Below, one piece after another: positions 1 to 5,689 of a stretch of DNA of 7,040 nucleotides. Within the stretch, counting starts at the first letter, position 1, and every line of letters starts with the position of its first letter. This DNA comes from JBBRLG01 sp038231495 (lineage in GTDB: Bacteria; Planctomycetota; Planctomycetia; Gemmatales; Gemmataceae): the NCBI GenBank assembly GCA_038231495.1, contig JBBRLG010000401.1:1-7040 (forward strand), in the 5' to 3' direction. A model generated the notes under the pieces. The model searched no databases. It saw only the letters and a program-made list of their open reading frames with translations, and was not told the DNA's origin. A program made the translations under genes and the position numbers.

Positions 1-494
1 AGGAACTTGAACACGCGCTGGCCGGTCGTCTTGTCCTCTTGCAAAACCTCGGTGCCGGTGATGTCGGACGTCATCAGGTCGGGCGTGAACTGGATGCGGC
101 TGAAGCTGAGGCTGAGCGAGTCAGCGAGCGTGCGGACTATGAGCGTCTTGGCGAGGCCGGGCACGCCGGTCAGCAGGCAGTTGCCGCGGGCGAAGATGGC
201 GATGAGCAGTTCTTCGAGGACGCGCTCCTGGCCGACGATGGCCTTGGCCATTTCCTTGCGAATGCGGCGGTAGCCGTCGTTGAGCCGTTCGATGGCGGAC
301 AGGTCGCCGTCGATGCGCGGCCACGCCTCCGGCCCGACGCCGGCAACCTGGGCAGCGTTGACTTCTTCGAGTCGATCGACCGCGGCAGACTCTTCCGGGT
401 CGGAGCTAAGCCAGTTGCCACAGCCGCACAGCCGGCTCCCGCCCGGCGGCACCTGCACCGTCAGGCCACAATTCTTGCAGCGAATCTTCGTCAT
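1..494 (-). CDS. MoxR-family AAA+ ATPase with N-terminal zinc ribbon (partial, C-terminus outside window)
   Basis: Translating the minus strand from the ATG at 494 gives 164 residues that run off the left edge without a stop. Residues 1-30 hold a CxxC...CxC pattern (C6, C9, C23, C25), which looks like a small zinc ribbon. The AAA+ core starts near residue 85 with AIVGQE. Walker A is GVPGLAKT at 110-117, followed by RIQFTPDLM and SDITG at 133-147, the usual MoxR signature. Walker B, sensor and arginine-finger regions would lie beyond the edge. MoxR proteins are cytoplasmic chaperone-like ATPases, often encoded beside DUF58 and von Willebrand A proteins; no such partner is visible here. Compared with the common family pattern GHxLLEGVPG, this one reads GNCLLTGVPG, so the usual His and Glu are Asn and Thr. 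The start is the first ATG in frame, but the ribosome binding site is weak (AGG about 11 bases upstream). A repeat element lies 26 bases upstream. Family is secure; the substrate is unknown. Confidence 0.9.
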   Translation of the reverse strand, partial: MTKIRCKNCGLTVQVPPGGSRLCGCGNWLSSDPEESAAVDRLEEVNAAQVAGVGPEAWPRIDGDLSAIERLNDGYRRIRKEMAKAIVGQERVLEELLIAIFARGNCLLTGVPGLAKTLIVRTLADSLSLSFSRIQFTPDLMTSDITGTEVLQEDKTTGQRVFKF

Positions 495-520
495 TATTGC
501 CGTCGCCTGAAAGCGTATTA

Positions 521-659
521 GTAACCGTTCACCGGCATCAACTTCTCCCCCCCTTACGAAGGGGGGTAGGGGGGTAGAGTGGACGCCATGACGGAGTACT
601 GCAATCGTTCTCGACCCCCCCTACCCCCCCCCTTCGTAAGGGGGGGAGTGAACGGTTAC
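521..659. repeat. Family A inverted-repeat element, copy 1
   Basis: The ends are a perfect 12-bp inverted repeat, GTAACCGTTCAC (521-532) and GTGAACGGTTAC (648-659). Inside each end is a hairpin: a C run, TTACGAA or its complement, and a G run (547-566 and 624-646). Each has a second homopolymer run inward of it (569-574 and 615-621). The spacer contains GAGTAC and CAATCGTTCT, both also found in copy 2. The left half alone has a 13-base insertion at 533-545. The element fills most of the gap between the propeller gene and the MoxR gene, ending 5 bases from the propeller stop codon. There is no coding capacity; it looks like a non-autonomous, MITE-like or REP-doublet element. Confidence 0.9.
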
Positions 660-664
660 GCGTA

Positions 665-3600
665 CTATTTCTCGGCGGGTTTGAGCCGCCACATCCGATC
701 GCCCACGGCCACCAGGAGGCCGTGCGCGGCTACGAGTACCACCGACTTTTCCCCGTGCGATTCAACCGGTCCAACGTCGATCTGCGGCTGCATCGTGAAG
801 CGCGCCGGCCACCAACGAAACTCGACGCGCGGCGGAGGCGGCGCGAGGTTGATCCGCTCGATCACCTGTCCCGTTTTCGGGTCGCTGCACACGAGCGGGA
901 AGCCGAGGTCGCGGCCTGGTACTCGATCCCATTGTACCGATCCCCCCAGGAAGCGAAATTGCATTCGGCTCGATCCCGTCGTGGCGGGGTACGTCAACAC
1001 GTAATCGCGCAGGCGGCGCGTGTGGTAGGGGACCAGTGGCCCGGCGAGCGGTTGGTCCCAGAGCGGTTTGCCGTCCGCCAACGACCGGGCGCACAAGCGG
1101 CCGCCCTGCTCGAAATAGGCCGCGTCGTCGTCCAGCGCCCAACCCGACGGCTCGACGGGTCGCGCGAGGCCAGCCAGCAAAGGTGGTTGCGTCCAAAGTG
1201 CTTTGCCCGTTGCCGGGTCCAGACGCATGAGTTGGTCGCCGAGGTTGGTCGGGATGAGCGCGAGCAGCGTGTTCTTCCGCCCGACCAATTGCGGAGGTGC
1301 GCCGGTCAGCGTGGTCGCCTCCGTCAAGGAATGTTCCCACGGCGTCGCGCCCGTCGTGGTGTCGATCTGCACGATGGTGCGATCGGTGGGCGCGAAGCAA
1401 AGGGTTTGACCGTCCTGGTCGAGCGGTATGGGCCACCACACGCCAGCGGCGACCGTCCGTGTGCGCAACGTTCGCCCGGTCGCGGCGTCGAGCAACAGGC
1501 TGCGGTTGAGGGTGGCCTGGACGAGGACCGCGTTTCCCTGCGCGACGAACGCCGGATTGAAACGACCGGACGGCGCGGGCAGACCGAGGCCGGCCCCCGG
1601 CGCGGCCCGGTGCCACAGCACGTCACCCGTTGCCGCATCGAGGGCGAATAACCATTGCCGTCCGGACAGGAAGAAGAAGCGCCCATTTGCGATCTGAAAT
1701 GACGATAGTGTCTCCGGCGACTGTCCGGCGAACAGTGCCGGCGCGGCGATTTCCCAGACGACCTCGCCGCTGTCCTGGCGTAGACACGCCGCGCCTTGCG
1801 GCCCCGCCGTCAGGACGGTATCGAGGTGCCGTGCCGCCCACTCCGGGGTAAAGGCCAGGCGGTGCTGCCAGCGCGGTTTGCCGGTCTCCACGGTGCGGGC
1901 GGTCAGTTGGCCGGGCCGGGCCGTCACGAATAAATCTTCGCCATCGGCGGTCGGCAGCAGGCGCTCGTCGGCTGCCAGTTTGATGTGCCACTGCCGCGCC
2001 AGGGGCAACGGTAAATTGGGTACTTCGCCGGCGGCGGGTTGGGTCGGCAGGCTCGCGACCGCGCCGGGTTTCTTGGGCAAACGGTTCAGGCGTTCTGCCG
2101 CGAGATTGCTCGCCGTCAGCTGCCGGCGACCAAACGCGAACGCCGGTCGGCCGCGCAGGTCGGGCGCAGTAAGAAGGCTTTCCCACACGGCCACGGCGCG
2201 GGCCGGCTGGCCAACGTCTTCCCACCAGTCCGCCGCACGCACCAGGGTTTCCAGCCGCGCGCGGGCCGGCTGTTCCGCGGTCGTCGCCTCTTTGATTGCC
2301 TTGTCCGCGGCGGTCCAGTCCGTCCGGTCCGCGGCTCGGCGCGCCTCACTAAAAAGAAGGTCGAGCGTGGCACGCTGGAGGTCGTCGCGCAGCCTGCGCT
2401 CCGGCGGCGCGAGCAGGCCACCGGCTTTTTTCAAACTCTCCCGCGCGTTGTCGATCGACCCCACGTCGGCCTGGGCGCGGGCGTAATCCAGCCAGACGCG
2501 CGGCGCCGCGGGGGTTAGGCGCGTCTGATCCTTGCGCTTCTCCAGGACCATGCCGTCGGGCACGAAGACGGACAGCGTCGTGCGGTCGGCGACGGCCAGG
2601 CAGCCGTTGGCGTAGACGAGGTTGCCGCAGGGCACCCGCGCGCCGAGCGTCGGACGATAATCGAGCACGCCGTCACGCTGGCCGCACACCACGATACCGT
2701 TTGCCGTCGGCCACAGCACCTGAGCGCCGACCAGCAGGCCGCGACCGGCCGGGGCGCGTTCGCCGCCGCCGTCGGGCAGCTGCCAACCGTCCGCGTCGCC
2801 GCCGTCCGCCGCGCCGACCGCCCGTAAGCCGTGGATCGTCGTGAAAATCAAGCGGCCCTGGCCGACGCCGAGCAAGTGCGTCGGCTCCAAACTCTCGCGG
2901 TCCCAGAGCGTCCGTCCCGTGAGCGGGTCGAGGCAGAGCAAATGGTCGTAGTCGGCCACTGCGACGAACAAACGGCCGTCCGCGTAAACCGGCGGCGTCA
3001 GGTCGCGCAGCACGGGTTGCAGCGGGTTTTCGTGCGCGTCGCGACCGGGGTAGCGCAACGCCCACGCCGGCTTGCCGGTCTGCGCGTCCAGCGCGACGAC
3101 TGCCCCGGAGTGCGAACAGTACACGACGTGGGGGCCGGCTGCGGTCAACAGGTGGTGCCTTGTCCGCTTCTCCCGGCCACGCAATTCCTGCGTCTCGCAC
3201 ACCACCTGCGTCCAGCGCGGCACGGGTTTGCCGTCGGTCCCGGCCAGGTAACAAACGACGGCCGTGACGGTCCGGTCGTTCTCGAAATAGGTGGCCGCAA
3301 GGTATAGCCGGCCCTCGTGCAGGAGCGGCGCGCCCTCGAAGATGGCCCCGTTTTGCGCGTTCTCCGGCCGGCCGGGCCGTACGACGGGCCGCACAAACCA
3401 GCGCACGCGGTTGCCTTTGACGTCCGGCCGCGCGTCCACACACGCCAGGACGCTGGCGAGCGTCCGTTCGCGCGCCGCCTCCTTCGCCAGGAGGGCCGGA
3501 TCGTTCTTGTCCACGTCATCGACGTGGCCGATTTTCTGGGCACCGAGGCGGACGTACAGGCAATCGTCGCCCGCGGTCAGGGTGTAGCGCAGGTCGAGCA

Positions 3601-4726
3601 GGTCGGCGGCCAACGGCAGTTTCAGATCGGGCAAGGCGGCGGGTAGCAATTGGTCCACGTCGGCCCAGACCGCGCTCGCCCCCGTGCGCAGGTCGAACGC
3701 CGTCACACACCGGGCGTCGGCAATGACGGCCTGATCGCCGACGATGAGCGGGTGGAACGCCAGCGACCGCGCCAGCCCCGTCGGCGTGACCGGCGGCAAC
3801 GGCGTCGCCTCGCCTTCACCTTTGGCCCTGGGTTCCAGGTCGAAACGCCACTCCGGGCCGCGCCGGCACAGCCGTTCCAGGTCGTCGAAGAAGCGCGGCG
3901 GCGCGGGCAGCACCAGGCCGCGCGCCCCGTCGCCGCCGTAGGTGGACCACACGGACCCGCCTACCGGGTCGCCCCTGGCTTGCCGGGCGATTTCTTCCAA
4001 CAAGTCCGCGAACTTGCCTTTCCGGCCCGCGAGCGTCCCGGCCGCGTCGGGATTCCGCTCTCGGAAAGCCTTCAGCAAAGCCGTCCGGTCGGCGTGCGGG
4101 TCGCGGAAGACGCGGGCCAGCACCTGTTTGGCCTGCACGCGGGCCGTGCCGCCTTGCGGATCGGGATAAAGAAGATCGTTTTTAGAGTCGATGGCGTCCG
4201 GGTTAGCGTCGGGCGGCGCGGCGAGCAGCCGCCACCAACCTTCCGCCTCCTCGAATCGGCCGCGCTCGAAGGCCTGGTCGCCCAGCGCGTCCAGGGCCGC
4301 TTCGCCGGCGCGCGTGCAGAACGCCTCATCGACGACCTTGCGCAACAGCCGTCCGTCGCGGTCGGCCCGCCCTTGATCGAGCCACTTGCGCGCCTGCGGC
4401 TCCCGGCGGGCGCGATAGGCCTTGAGCGCGTCGGGGGGCAATTGCGCGAGCAGCAGATGGCACTGCCGCCGGGCCGGGACGCAGTAGCGCGGCGTGAGCG
4501 CGACGAGGTCGTTGCCGGCGGCGTCGAGGATGGCTTGCAACTCGTCGATCGCCTCGGCCCATTTCTTGTCGTCGATCAGTTTGCGGGCGTCGGCCAGGCG
4601 TGCGGCGGTCGGACGCGATTCGCTCGGAAAGAGGACGGTCGGAACCTCGGCGTGGCTCGCAACGGCCAGGACGGCAATCAGGAGGAATGCTGCCGTTGCA
4701 GGACGGGGGGTACGGCCGGCGTGCAT
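665..4726 (-). CDS. Exported PQQ-like double beta-propeller protein with TPR-like helical regions
   Basis: This 1353-residue protein appears to be exported. Residues 1-26 form a signal peptide: a basic start, the hydrophobic core AAFLLIAVLAVA, and probable cleavage after SHA. Residues about 39-250 are helical and TPR-like, with repeated Ala/Leu/Trp patterns. A first propeller follows at about 255-730, opening with WSTYGGDGAR and including LDAQTGKPAW (near 546) and LDPLTGRTLW (near 599). A second helical region spans about 746-881. A second propeller covers about 906-1346, with LDAATGDVLW (near 1029), IDTTTGATPW (near 1121) and LDPATGKALW (near 1169). These are the AxDxxTGxxxW blades of the BamB/quinoprotein-like fold. 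Similar folds act as scaffolds, so the name does not imply that PQQ is bound or that the protein is a dehydrogenase. The ATG at 4726 is preferred because GGAG lies 7 bases upstream and the signal peptide begins there; the frame stays open 49 codons further, into a repeat. Specific function is unknown. Confidence 0.88.
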   Translation of the reverse strand: MHAGRTPRPATAAFLLIAVLAVASHAEVPTVLFPSESRPTAARLADARKLIDDKKWAEAIDELQAILDAAGNDLVALTPRYCVPARRQCHLLLAQLPPDALKAYRARREPQARKWLDQGRADRDGRLLRKVVDEAFCTRAGEAALDALGDQAFERGRFEEAEGWWRLLAAPPDANPDAIDSKNDLLYPDPQGGTARVQAKQVLARVFRDPHADRTALLKAFRERNPDAAGTLAGRKGKFADLLEEIARQARGDPVGGSVWSTYGGDGARGLVLPAPPRFFDDLERLCRRGPEWRFDLEPRAKGEGEATPLPPVTPTGLARSLAFHPLIVGDQAVIADARCVTAFDLRTGASAVWADVDQLLPAALPDLKLPLAADLLDLRYTLTAGDDCLYVRLGAQKIGHVDDVDKNDPALLAKEAARERTLASVLACVDARPDVKGNRVRWFVRPVVRPGRPENAQNGAIFEGAPLLHEGRLYLAATYFENDRTVTAVVCYLAGTDGKPVPRWTQVVCETQELRGREKRTRHHLLTAAGPHVVYCSHSGAVVALDAQTGKPAWALRYPGRDAHENPLQPVLRDLTPPVYADGRLFVAVADYDHLLCLDPLTGRTLWDRESLEPTHLLGVGQGRLIFTTIHGLRAVGAADGGDADGWQLPDGGGERAPAGRGLLVGAQVLWPTANGIVVCGQRDGVLDYRPTLGARVPCGNLVYANGCLAVADRTTLSVFVPDGMVLEKRKDQTRLTPAAPRVWLDYARAQADVGSIDNARESLKKAGGLLAPPERRLRDDLQRATLDLLFSEARRAADRTDWTAADKAIKEATTAEQPARARLETLVRAADWWEDVGQPARAVAVWESLLTAPDLRGRPAFAFGRRQLTASNLAAERLNRLPKKPGAVASLPTQPAAGEVPNLPLPLARQWHIKLAADERLLPTADGEDLFVTARPGQLTARTVETGKPRWQHRLAFTPEWAARHLDTVLTAGPQGAACLRQDSGEVVWEIAAPALFAGQSPETLSSFQIANGRFFFLSGRQWLFALDAATGDVLWHRAAPGAGLGLPAPSGRFNPAFVAQGNAVLVQATLNRSLLLDAATGRTLRTRTVAAGVWWPIPLDQDGQTLCFAPTDRTIVQIDTTTGATPWEHSLTEATTLTGAPPQLVGRKNTLLALIPTNLGDQLMRLDPATGKALWTQPPLLAGLARPVEPSGWALDDDAAYFEQGGRLCARSLADGKPLWDQPLAGPLVPYHTRRLRDYVLTYPATTGSSRMQFRFLGGSVQWDRVPGRDLGFPLVCSDPKTGQVIERINLAPPPPRVEFRWWPARFTMQPQIDVGPVESHGEKSVVLVAAHGLLVAVGDRMWRLKPAEK

Positions 4727-4733
4727 GCCACGA

Positions 4734-4737
4734 CTCC
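4734..4737 (-). promoter_or_regulatory. Ribosome binding site fixing the propeller gene start
   Basis: On the minus strand GGAG sits 7 bases before the ATG at 4726. This supports that start over the longer open frame reaching back to 4873. Confidence 0.7.
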
Positions 4738-4759
4738 GGAGGAAGGGCGGGCGGTGTCC

Positions 4760-4765
4760 ATTGTA
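4760..4765 (-). promoter_or_regulatory. Possible -10 box for the propeller gene
   Basis: The minus strand reads TACAAT here, 33 bases before the start codon, which fits a -10 hexamer at 5 of 6 positions. No good -35 is found at 16-19 bases; TTGTTA at 4790-4795 is 24 bases away, which is too far. This is a weak candidate only. Confidence 0.22.
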
Positions 4766-4800
4766 GGGGACGGACGGGCGGGGGGTGTGTAACAAACGTA

Positions 4801-4925
4801 GTAACCGATCACTCCCCCCCTTACGAAGGGGGGGTAGGGGGGGTGAATTAAGCACGAGGACCGAGTACATCAATCGTTCTTAACCCCCCCTGCCCCCCTT
4901 TCGTAAGGGGGGGAGTGATCGGTTA
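4801..4925. repeat. Family A inverted-repeat element, copy 2
   Basis: The arms are TAACCGATCAC (4802-4812) and GTGATCGGTTA (4915-4925), a perfect 11-bp inverted repeat. Two C-run/TTACGAA/G-run hairpins follow at 4814-4834 and 4893-4913, with further 7-base runs inward at 4837-4843 and 4884-4890. The spacer shares GAGTAC and CAATCGTTCT with copy 1. The element lies between the 60-residue gene (its stop codon is 6 bases away) and the start of the propeller gene. Compared with copies 1 and 3, both arms carry A instead of T in the middle of the arm, so pairing is kept. Confidence 0.9.
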
Positions 4926-4931
4926 ACAATC

Positions 4932-5114
4932 TTATTTGCGCTTGCCGATCTCTTGCAACGACCAGCCGATGAAAAAGACCAGCACGCCGAGGGCCATGAG
5001 CGCCAGCATGTCGCGCAGGCTCACGGGCGCGTCCGGGACGAGGTTGCCGGCCATCGCGATCGGCAACAGGAGCAACCCCACGAACTGCAACAGCCGGCCG
5101 AGTTTGTACAGCAT
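4932..5114 (-). CDS. Small two-helix membrane protein of unknown function
   Basis: This is a 60-residue protein with two hydrophobic segments, about 7-24 (RLLQFVGLLLLPIAMAGN) and about 37-53 (LALMALGVLVFFIGWSL). A short polar loop, VPDAPVSLRD, separates them, and the C-terminal tail is basic (EIGKRK). The positive tail and the loop suggest a helical hairpin in the cytoplasmic membrane with both ends inside. GGGAA lies about 6 bases before the ATG at 5114, an acceptable ribosome binding site. The composition is clearly protein-like: a clean amphipathic pattern with no translated repeat sequence. I do not recognise a named family. From memory, similar small proteins occur in other planctomycetes, but I cannot verify that here. 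The gene runs in the same direction as the propeller gene, but a repeat and more than 200 bases separate them, so co-function is not shown. Confidence 0.72.
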   Translation of the reverse strand: MLYKLGRLLQFVGLLLLPIAMAGNLVPDAPVSLRDMLALMALGVLVFFIGWSLQEIGKRK

Positions 5115-5202
5115 AATTGTTCCCGAATCCGAGAAAGCCGCAGGCGGGGATTCTCAGAAGTGCAAGATGGGGGCTTGGAAATTACGTGTCGCAGTCGTAG
5201 TC

Positions 5203-5230
5203 GTAGGGTGGGTGGAGCGGAGCGACACCC
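5203..5230 (+). repeat. REP-like palindromic unit 1 (GTAG-headed)
   Basis: The unit starts with GTAG and continues as a GC-rich imperfect palindrome whose outer stem is GGGT...ACCC. It matches all 28 bases of unit 3 on the opposite strand. A GTAG-type tetranucleotide followed by a hairpin is the layout of REP sequences mobilised by RAYT (TnpA-REP) transposases. The unit breaks off at ACACCC, where the nested element begins. Confidence 0.75.
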
Positions 5231-5366
5231 CATAGGCATCAAGTTAAGGCCGTCGGAGCGGCCCCGAGTGTCAGTTTGGCGAAGCCAGGCAGTTTTCGTC
5301 GCCACTCTGGGCAAGCCCGGTAAGCAATTTCCGGTCGAGCGTCCTTAACTTGATGCCTATGGGGTG
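5226..5366. mobile_element. 141-base MITE-like element with 24-bp terminal inverted repeats
   Basis: Positions 5226-5249 and 5343-5366 are perfect reverse complements over 24 bases; the core of each end reads CATAGGCATCAAGTTAAGG or its complement. The interior of about 93 bases has no convincing open frame. It contains a weaker hairpin pairing CCC-GAGTG (5263-5270) with CACTC-T-GGG (5303-5311). The outermost bases of each end overlap the flanking REP sequence, so the true boundaries may be a few bases further in. No transposase is present, so it would be non-autonomous if mobile. Confidence 0.65.
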
Positions 5367-5382
5367 GAGCGGAGCGACACCC
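5362..5382 (+). repeat. REP-like unit 2, headless 21-bp direct copy of unit 1
   Basis: These 21 bases are identical to 5210-5230. They lack the GTAG head and continue into CACCCACC-type sequence on the right. They look like the right-hand portion of a REP unit displaced by the nested element. Confidence 0.7.
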
Positions 5383-5409
5383 ACCGGGTAGGATCGCGTC
5401 TCCGCCAGT

Positions 5410-5437
5410 GGGTGTCGCTCCGCTCCACCCACCCTAC
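5410..5437 (-). repeat. REP-like unit 3, inverted, GTAG-headed
   Basis: Read on the minus strand this is the same 28-base unit as 5203-5230, with GTAG at the outer end (5434-5437). Opposed to units 1 and 2, it forms an inverted pair, the typical BIME arrangement. Confidence 0.78.
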
Positions 5438-5539
5438 AACTGCACCGTCGTTCGGCTCACCTGCGATTATAGGCGCTCGGCATACCAATTGCGTTTCGAT
5501 CCGTTCTGGCCGTGCCCCCGGCTCGCAACCTGAATCGGC

Positions 5540-5567
5540 TTGACATCGGGTTCCGATCAATTACAAC
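5540..5567 (+). promoter_or_regulatory. Candidate sigma70-type promoter for the cytochrome gene
   Basis: TTGACA (5540-5545) is a perfect -35 hexamer. With a 16-base spacer it is followed by TACAAC (5562-5567), which matches 4 of 6 bases of the -10 consensus. Transcription would begin near 5574, giving a leader of about 115 bases. This is a sequence match only. Confidence 0.45.
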
Positions 5568-5676
5568 AACACGGTCCGTGCGATCCGGCAACCGTCGTGC
5601 CCGGCTTTAAGGGCGTTCGGGGATCGCTATTATCCGCATGGTCGCGCACTCGGACGGTGCCGCGTTGGGAAACCTC

Positions 5677-5681
5677 GGAGG
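5677..5681 (+). promoter_or_regulatory. Strong ribosome binding site deciding a GTG start
   Basis: GGAGG lies 8 bases before GTG at 5690. It selects that codon over the TTG at 5540, which opens the same frame 50 codons earlier but lies within the candidate promoter. Confidence 0.75.
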
Positions 5682-5689
5682 CATGTAAC

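Larger units (their letters stand above)
5115..5689. other. Divergent intergenic region (575 bases)
   Basis: This gap separates the 60-residue gene (minus) from the cytochrome gene (plus). From left to right it holds about 88 bases with no clear signal, a REP/BIME-like cluster with a nested inverted-repeat element (5203-5437), about 100 bases in which I see nothing, a candidate promoter (5540-5567), and an untranslated leader of about 115 bases ending in a strong ribosome binding site. Open frames across it are translated repeats or unsupported extensions of the cytochrome frame. Confidence 0.75.

Noticed and set aside
547..566. Intrinsic transcription terminator
   Set aside because: The hairpin is strong, but no T run follows it in either direction, so it does not meet the usual criteria.
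521..659. CRISPR array
   Set aside because: The repeats are inverted and kilobases apart; there are no evenly spaced direct repeats with unique spacers.
3650..4792. A 380-codon plus-strand frame, and a 309-codon one at 722-1651, antisense to the propeller gene
   Set aside because: Their proteins are rich in Arg, Gly and Ala without domain signatures, and they lie opposite clear propeller and TPR-like sequence.
4727..4873. A 49-codon N-terminal extension of the propeller protein
   Set aside because: Its first part is translated repeat sequence from family A copy 2 (a Pro/Leu-rich stretch ending in LRKGG), and the signal peptide and ribosome binding site point to the ATG at 4726.
5357..5560. 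A 67-codon minus-strand frame containing GWVERSDTH
   Set aside because: That peptide is a translation of the REP palindrome, a frequent false gene product in repeat-rich genomes.
5540..5689. TTG-started 50-codon extension of the cytochrome
   Set aside because: The TTG lies inside the candidate -35 box, the extension has no signal-peptide character, and GTG at 5690 has a strong ribosome binding site directly before a lipoprotein signal.
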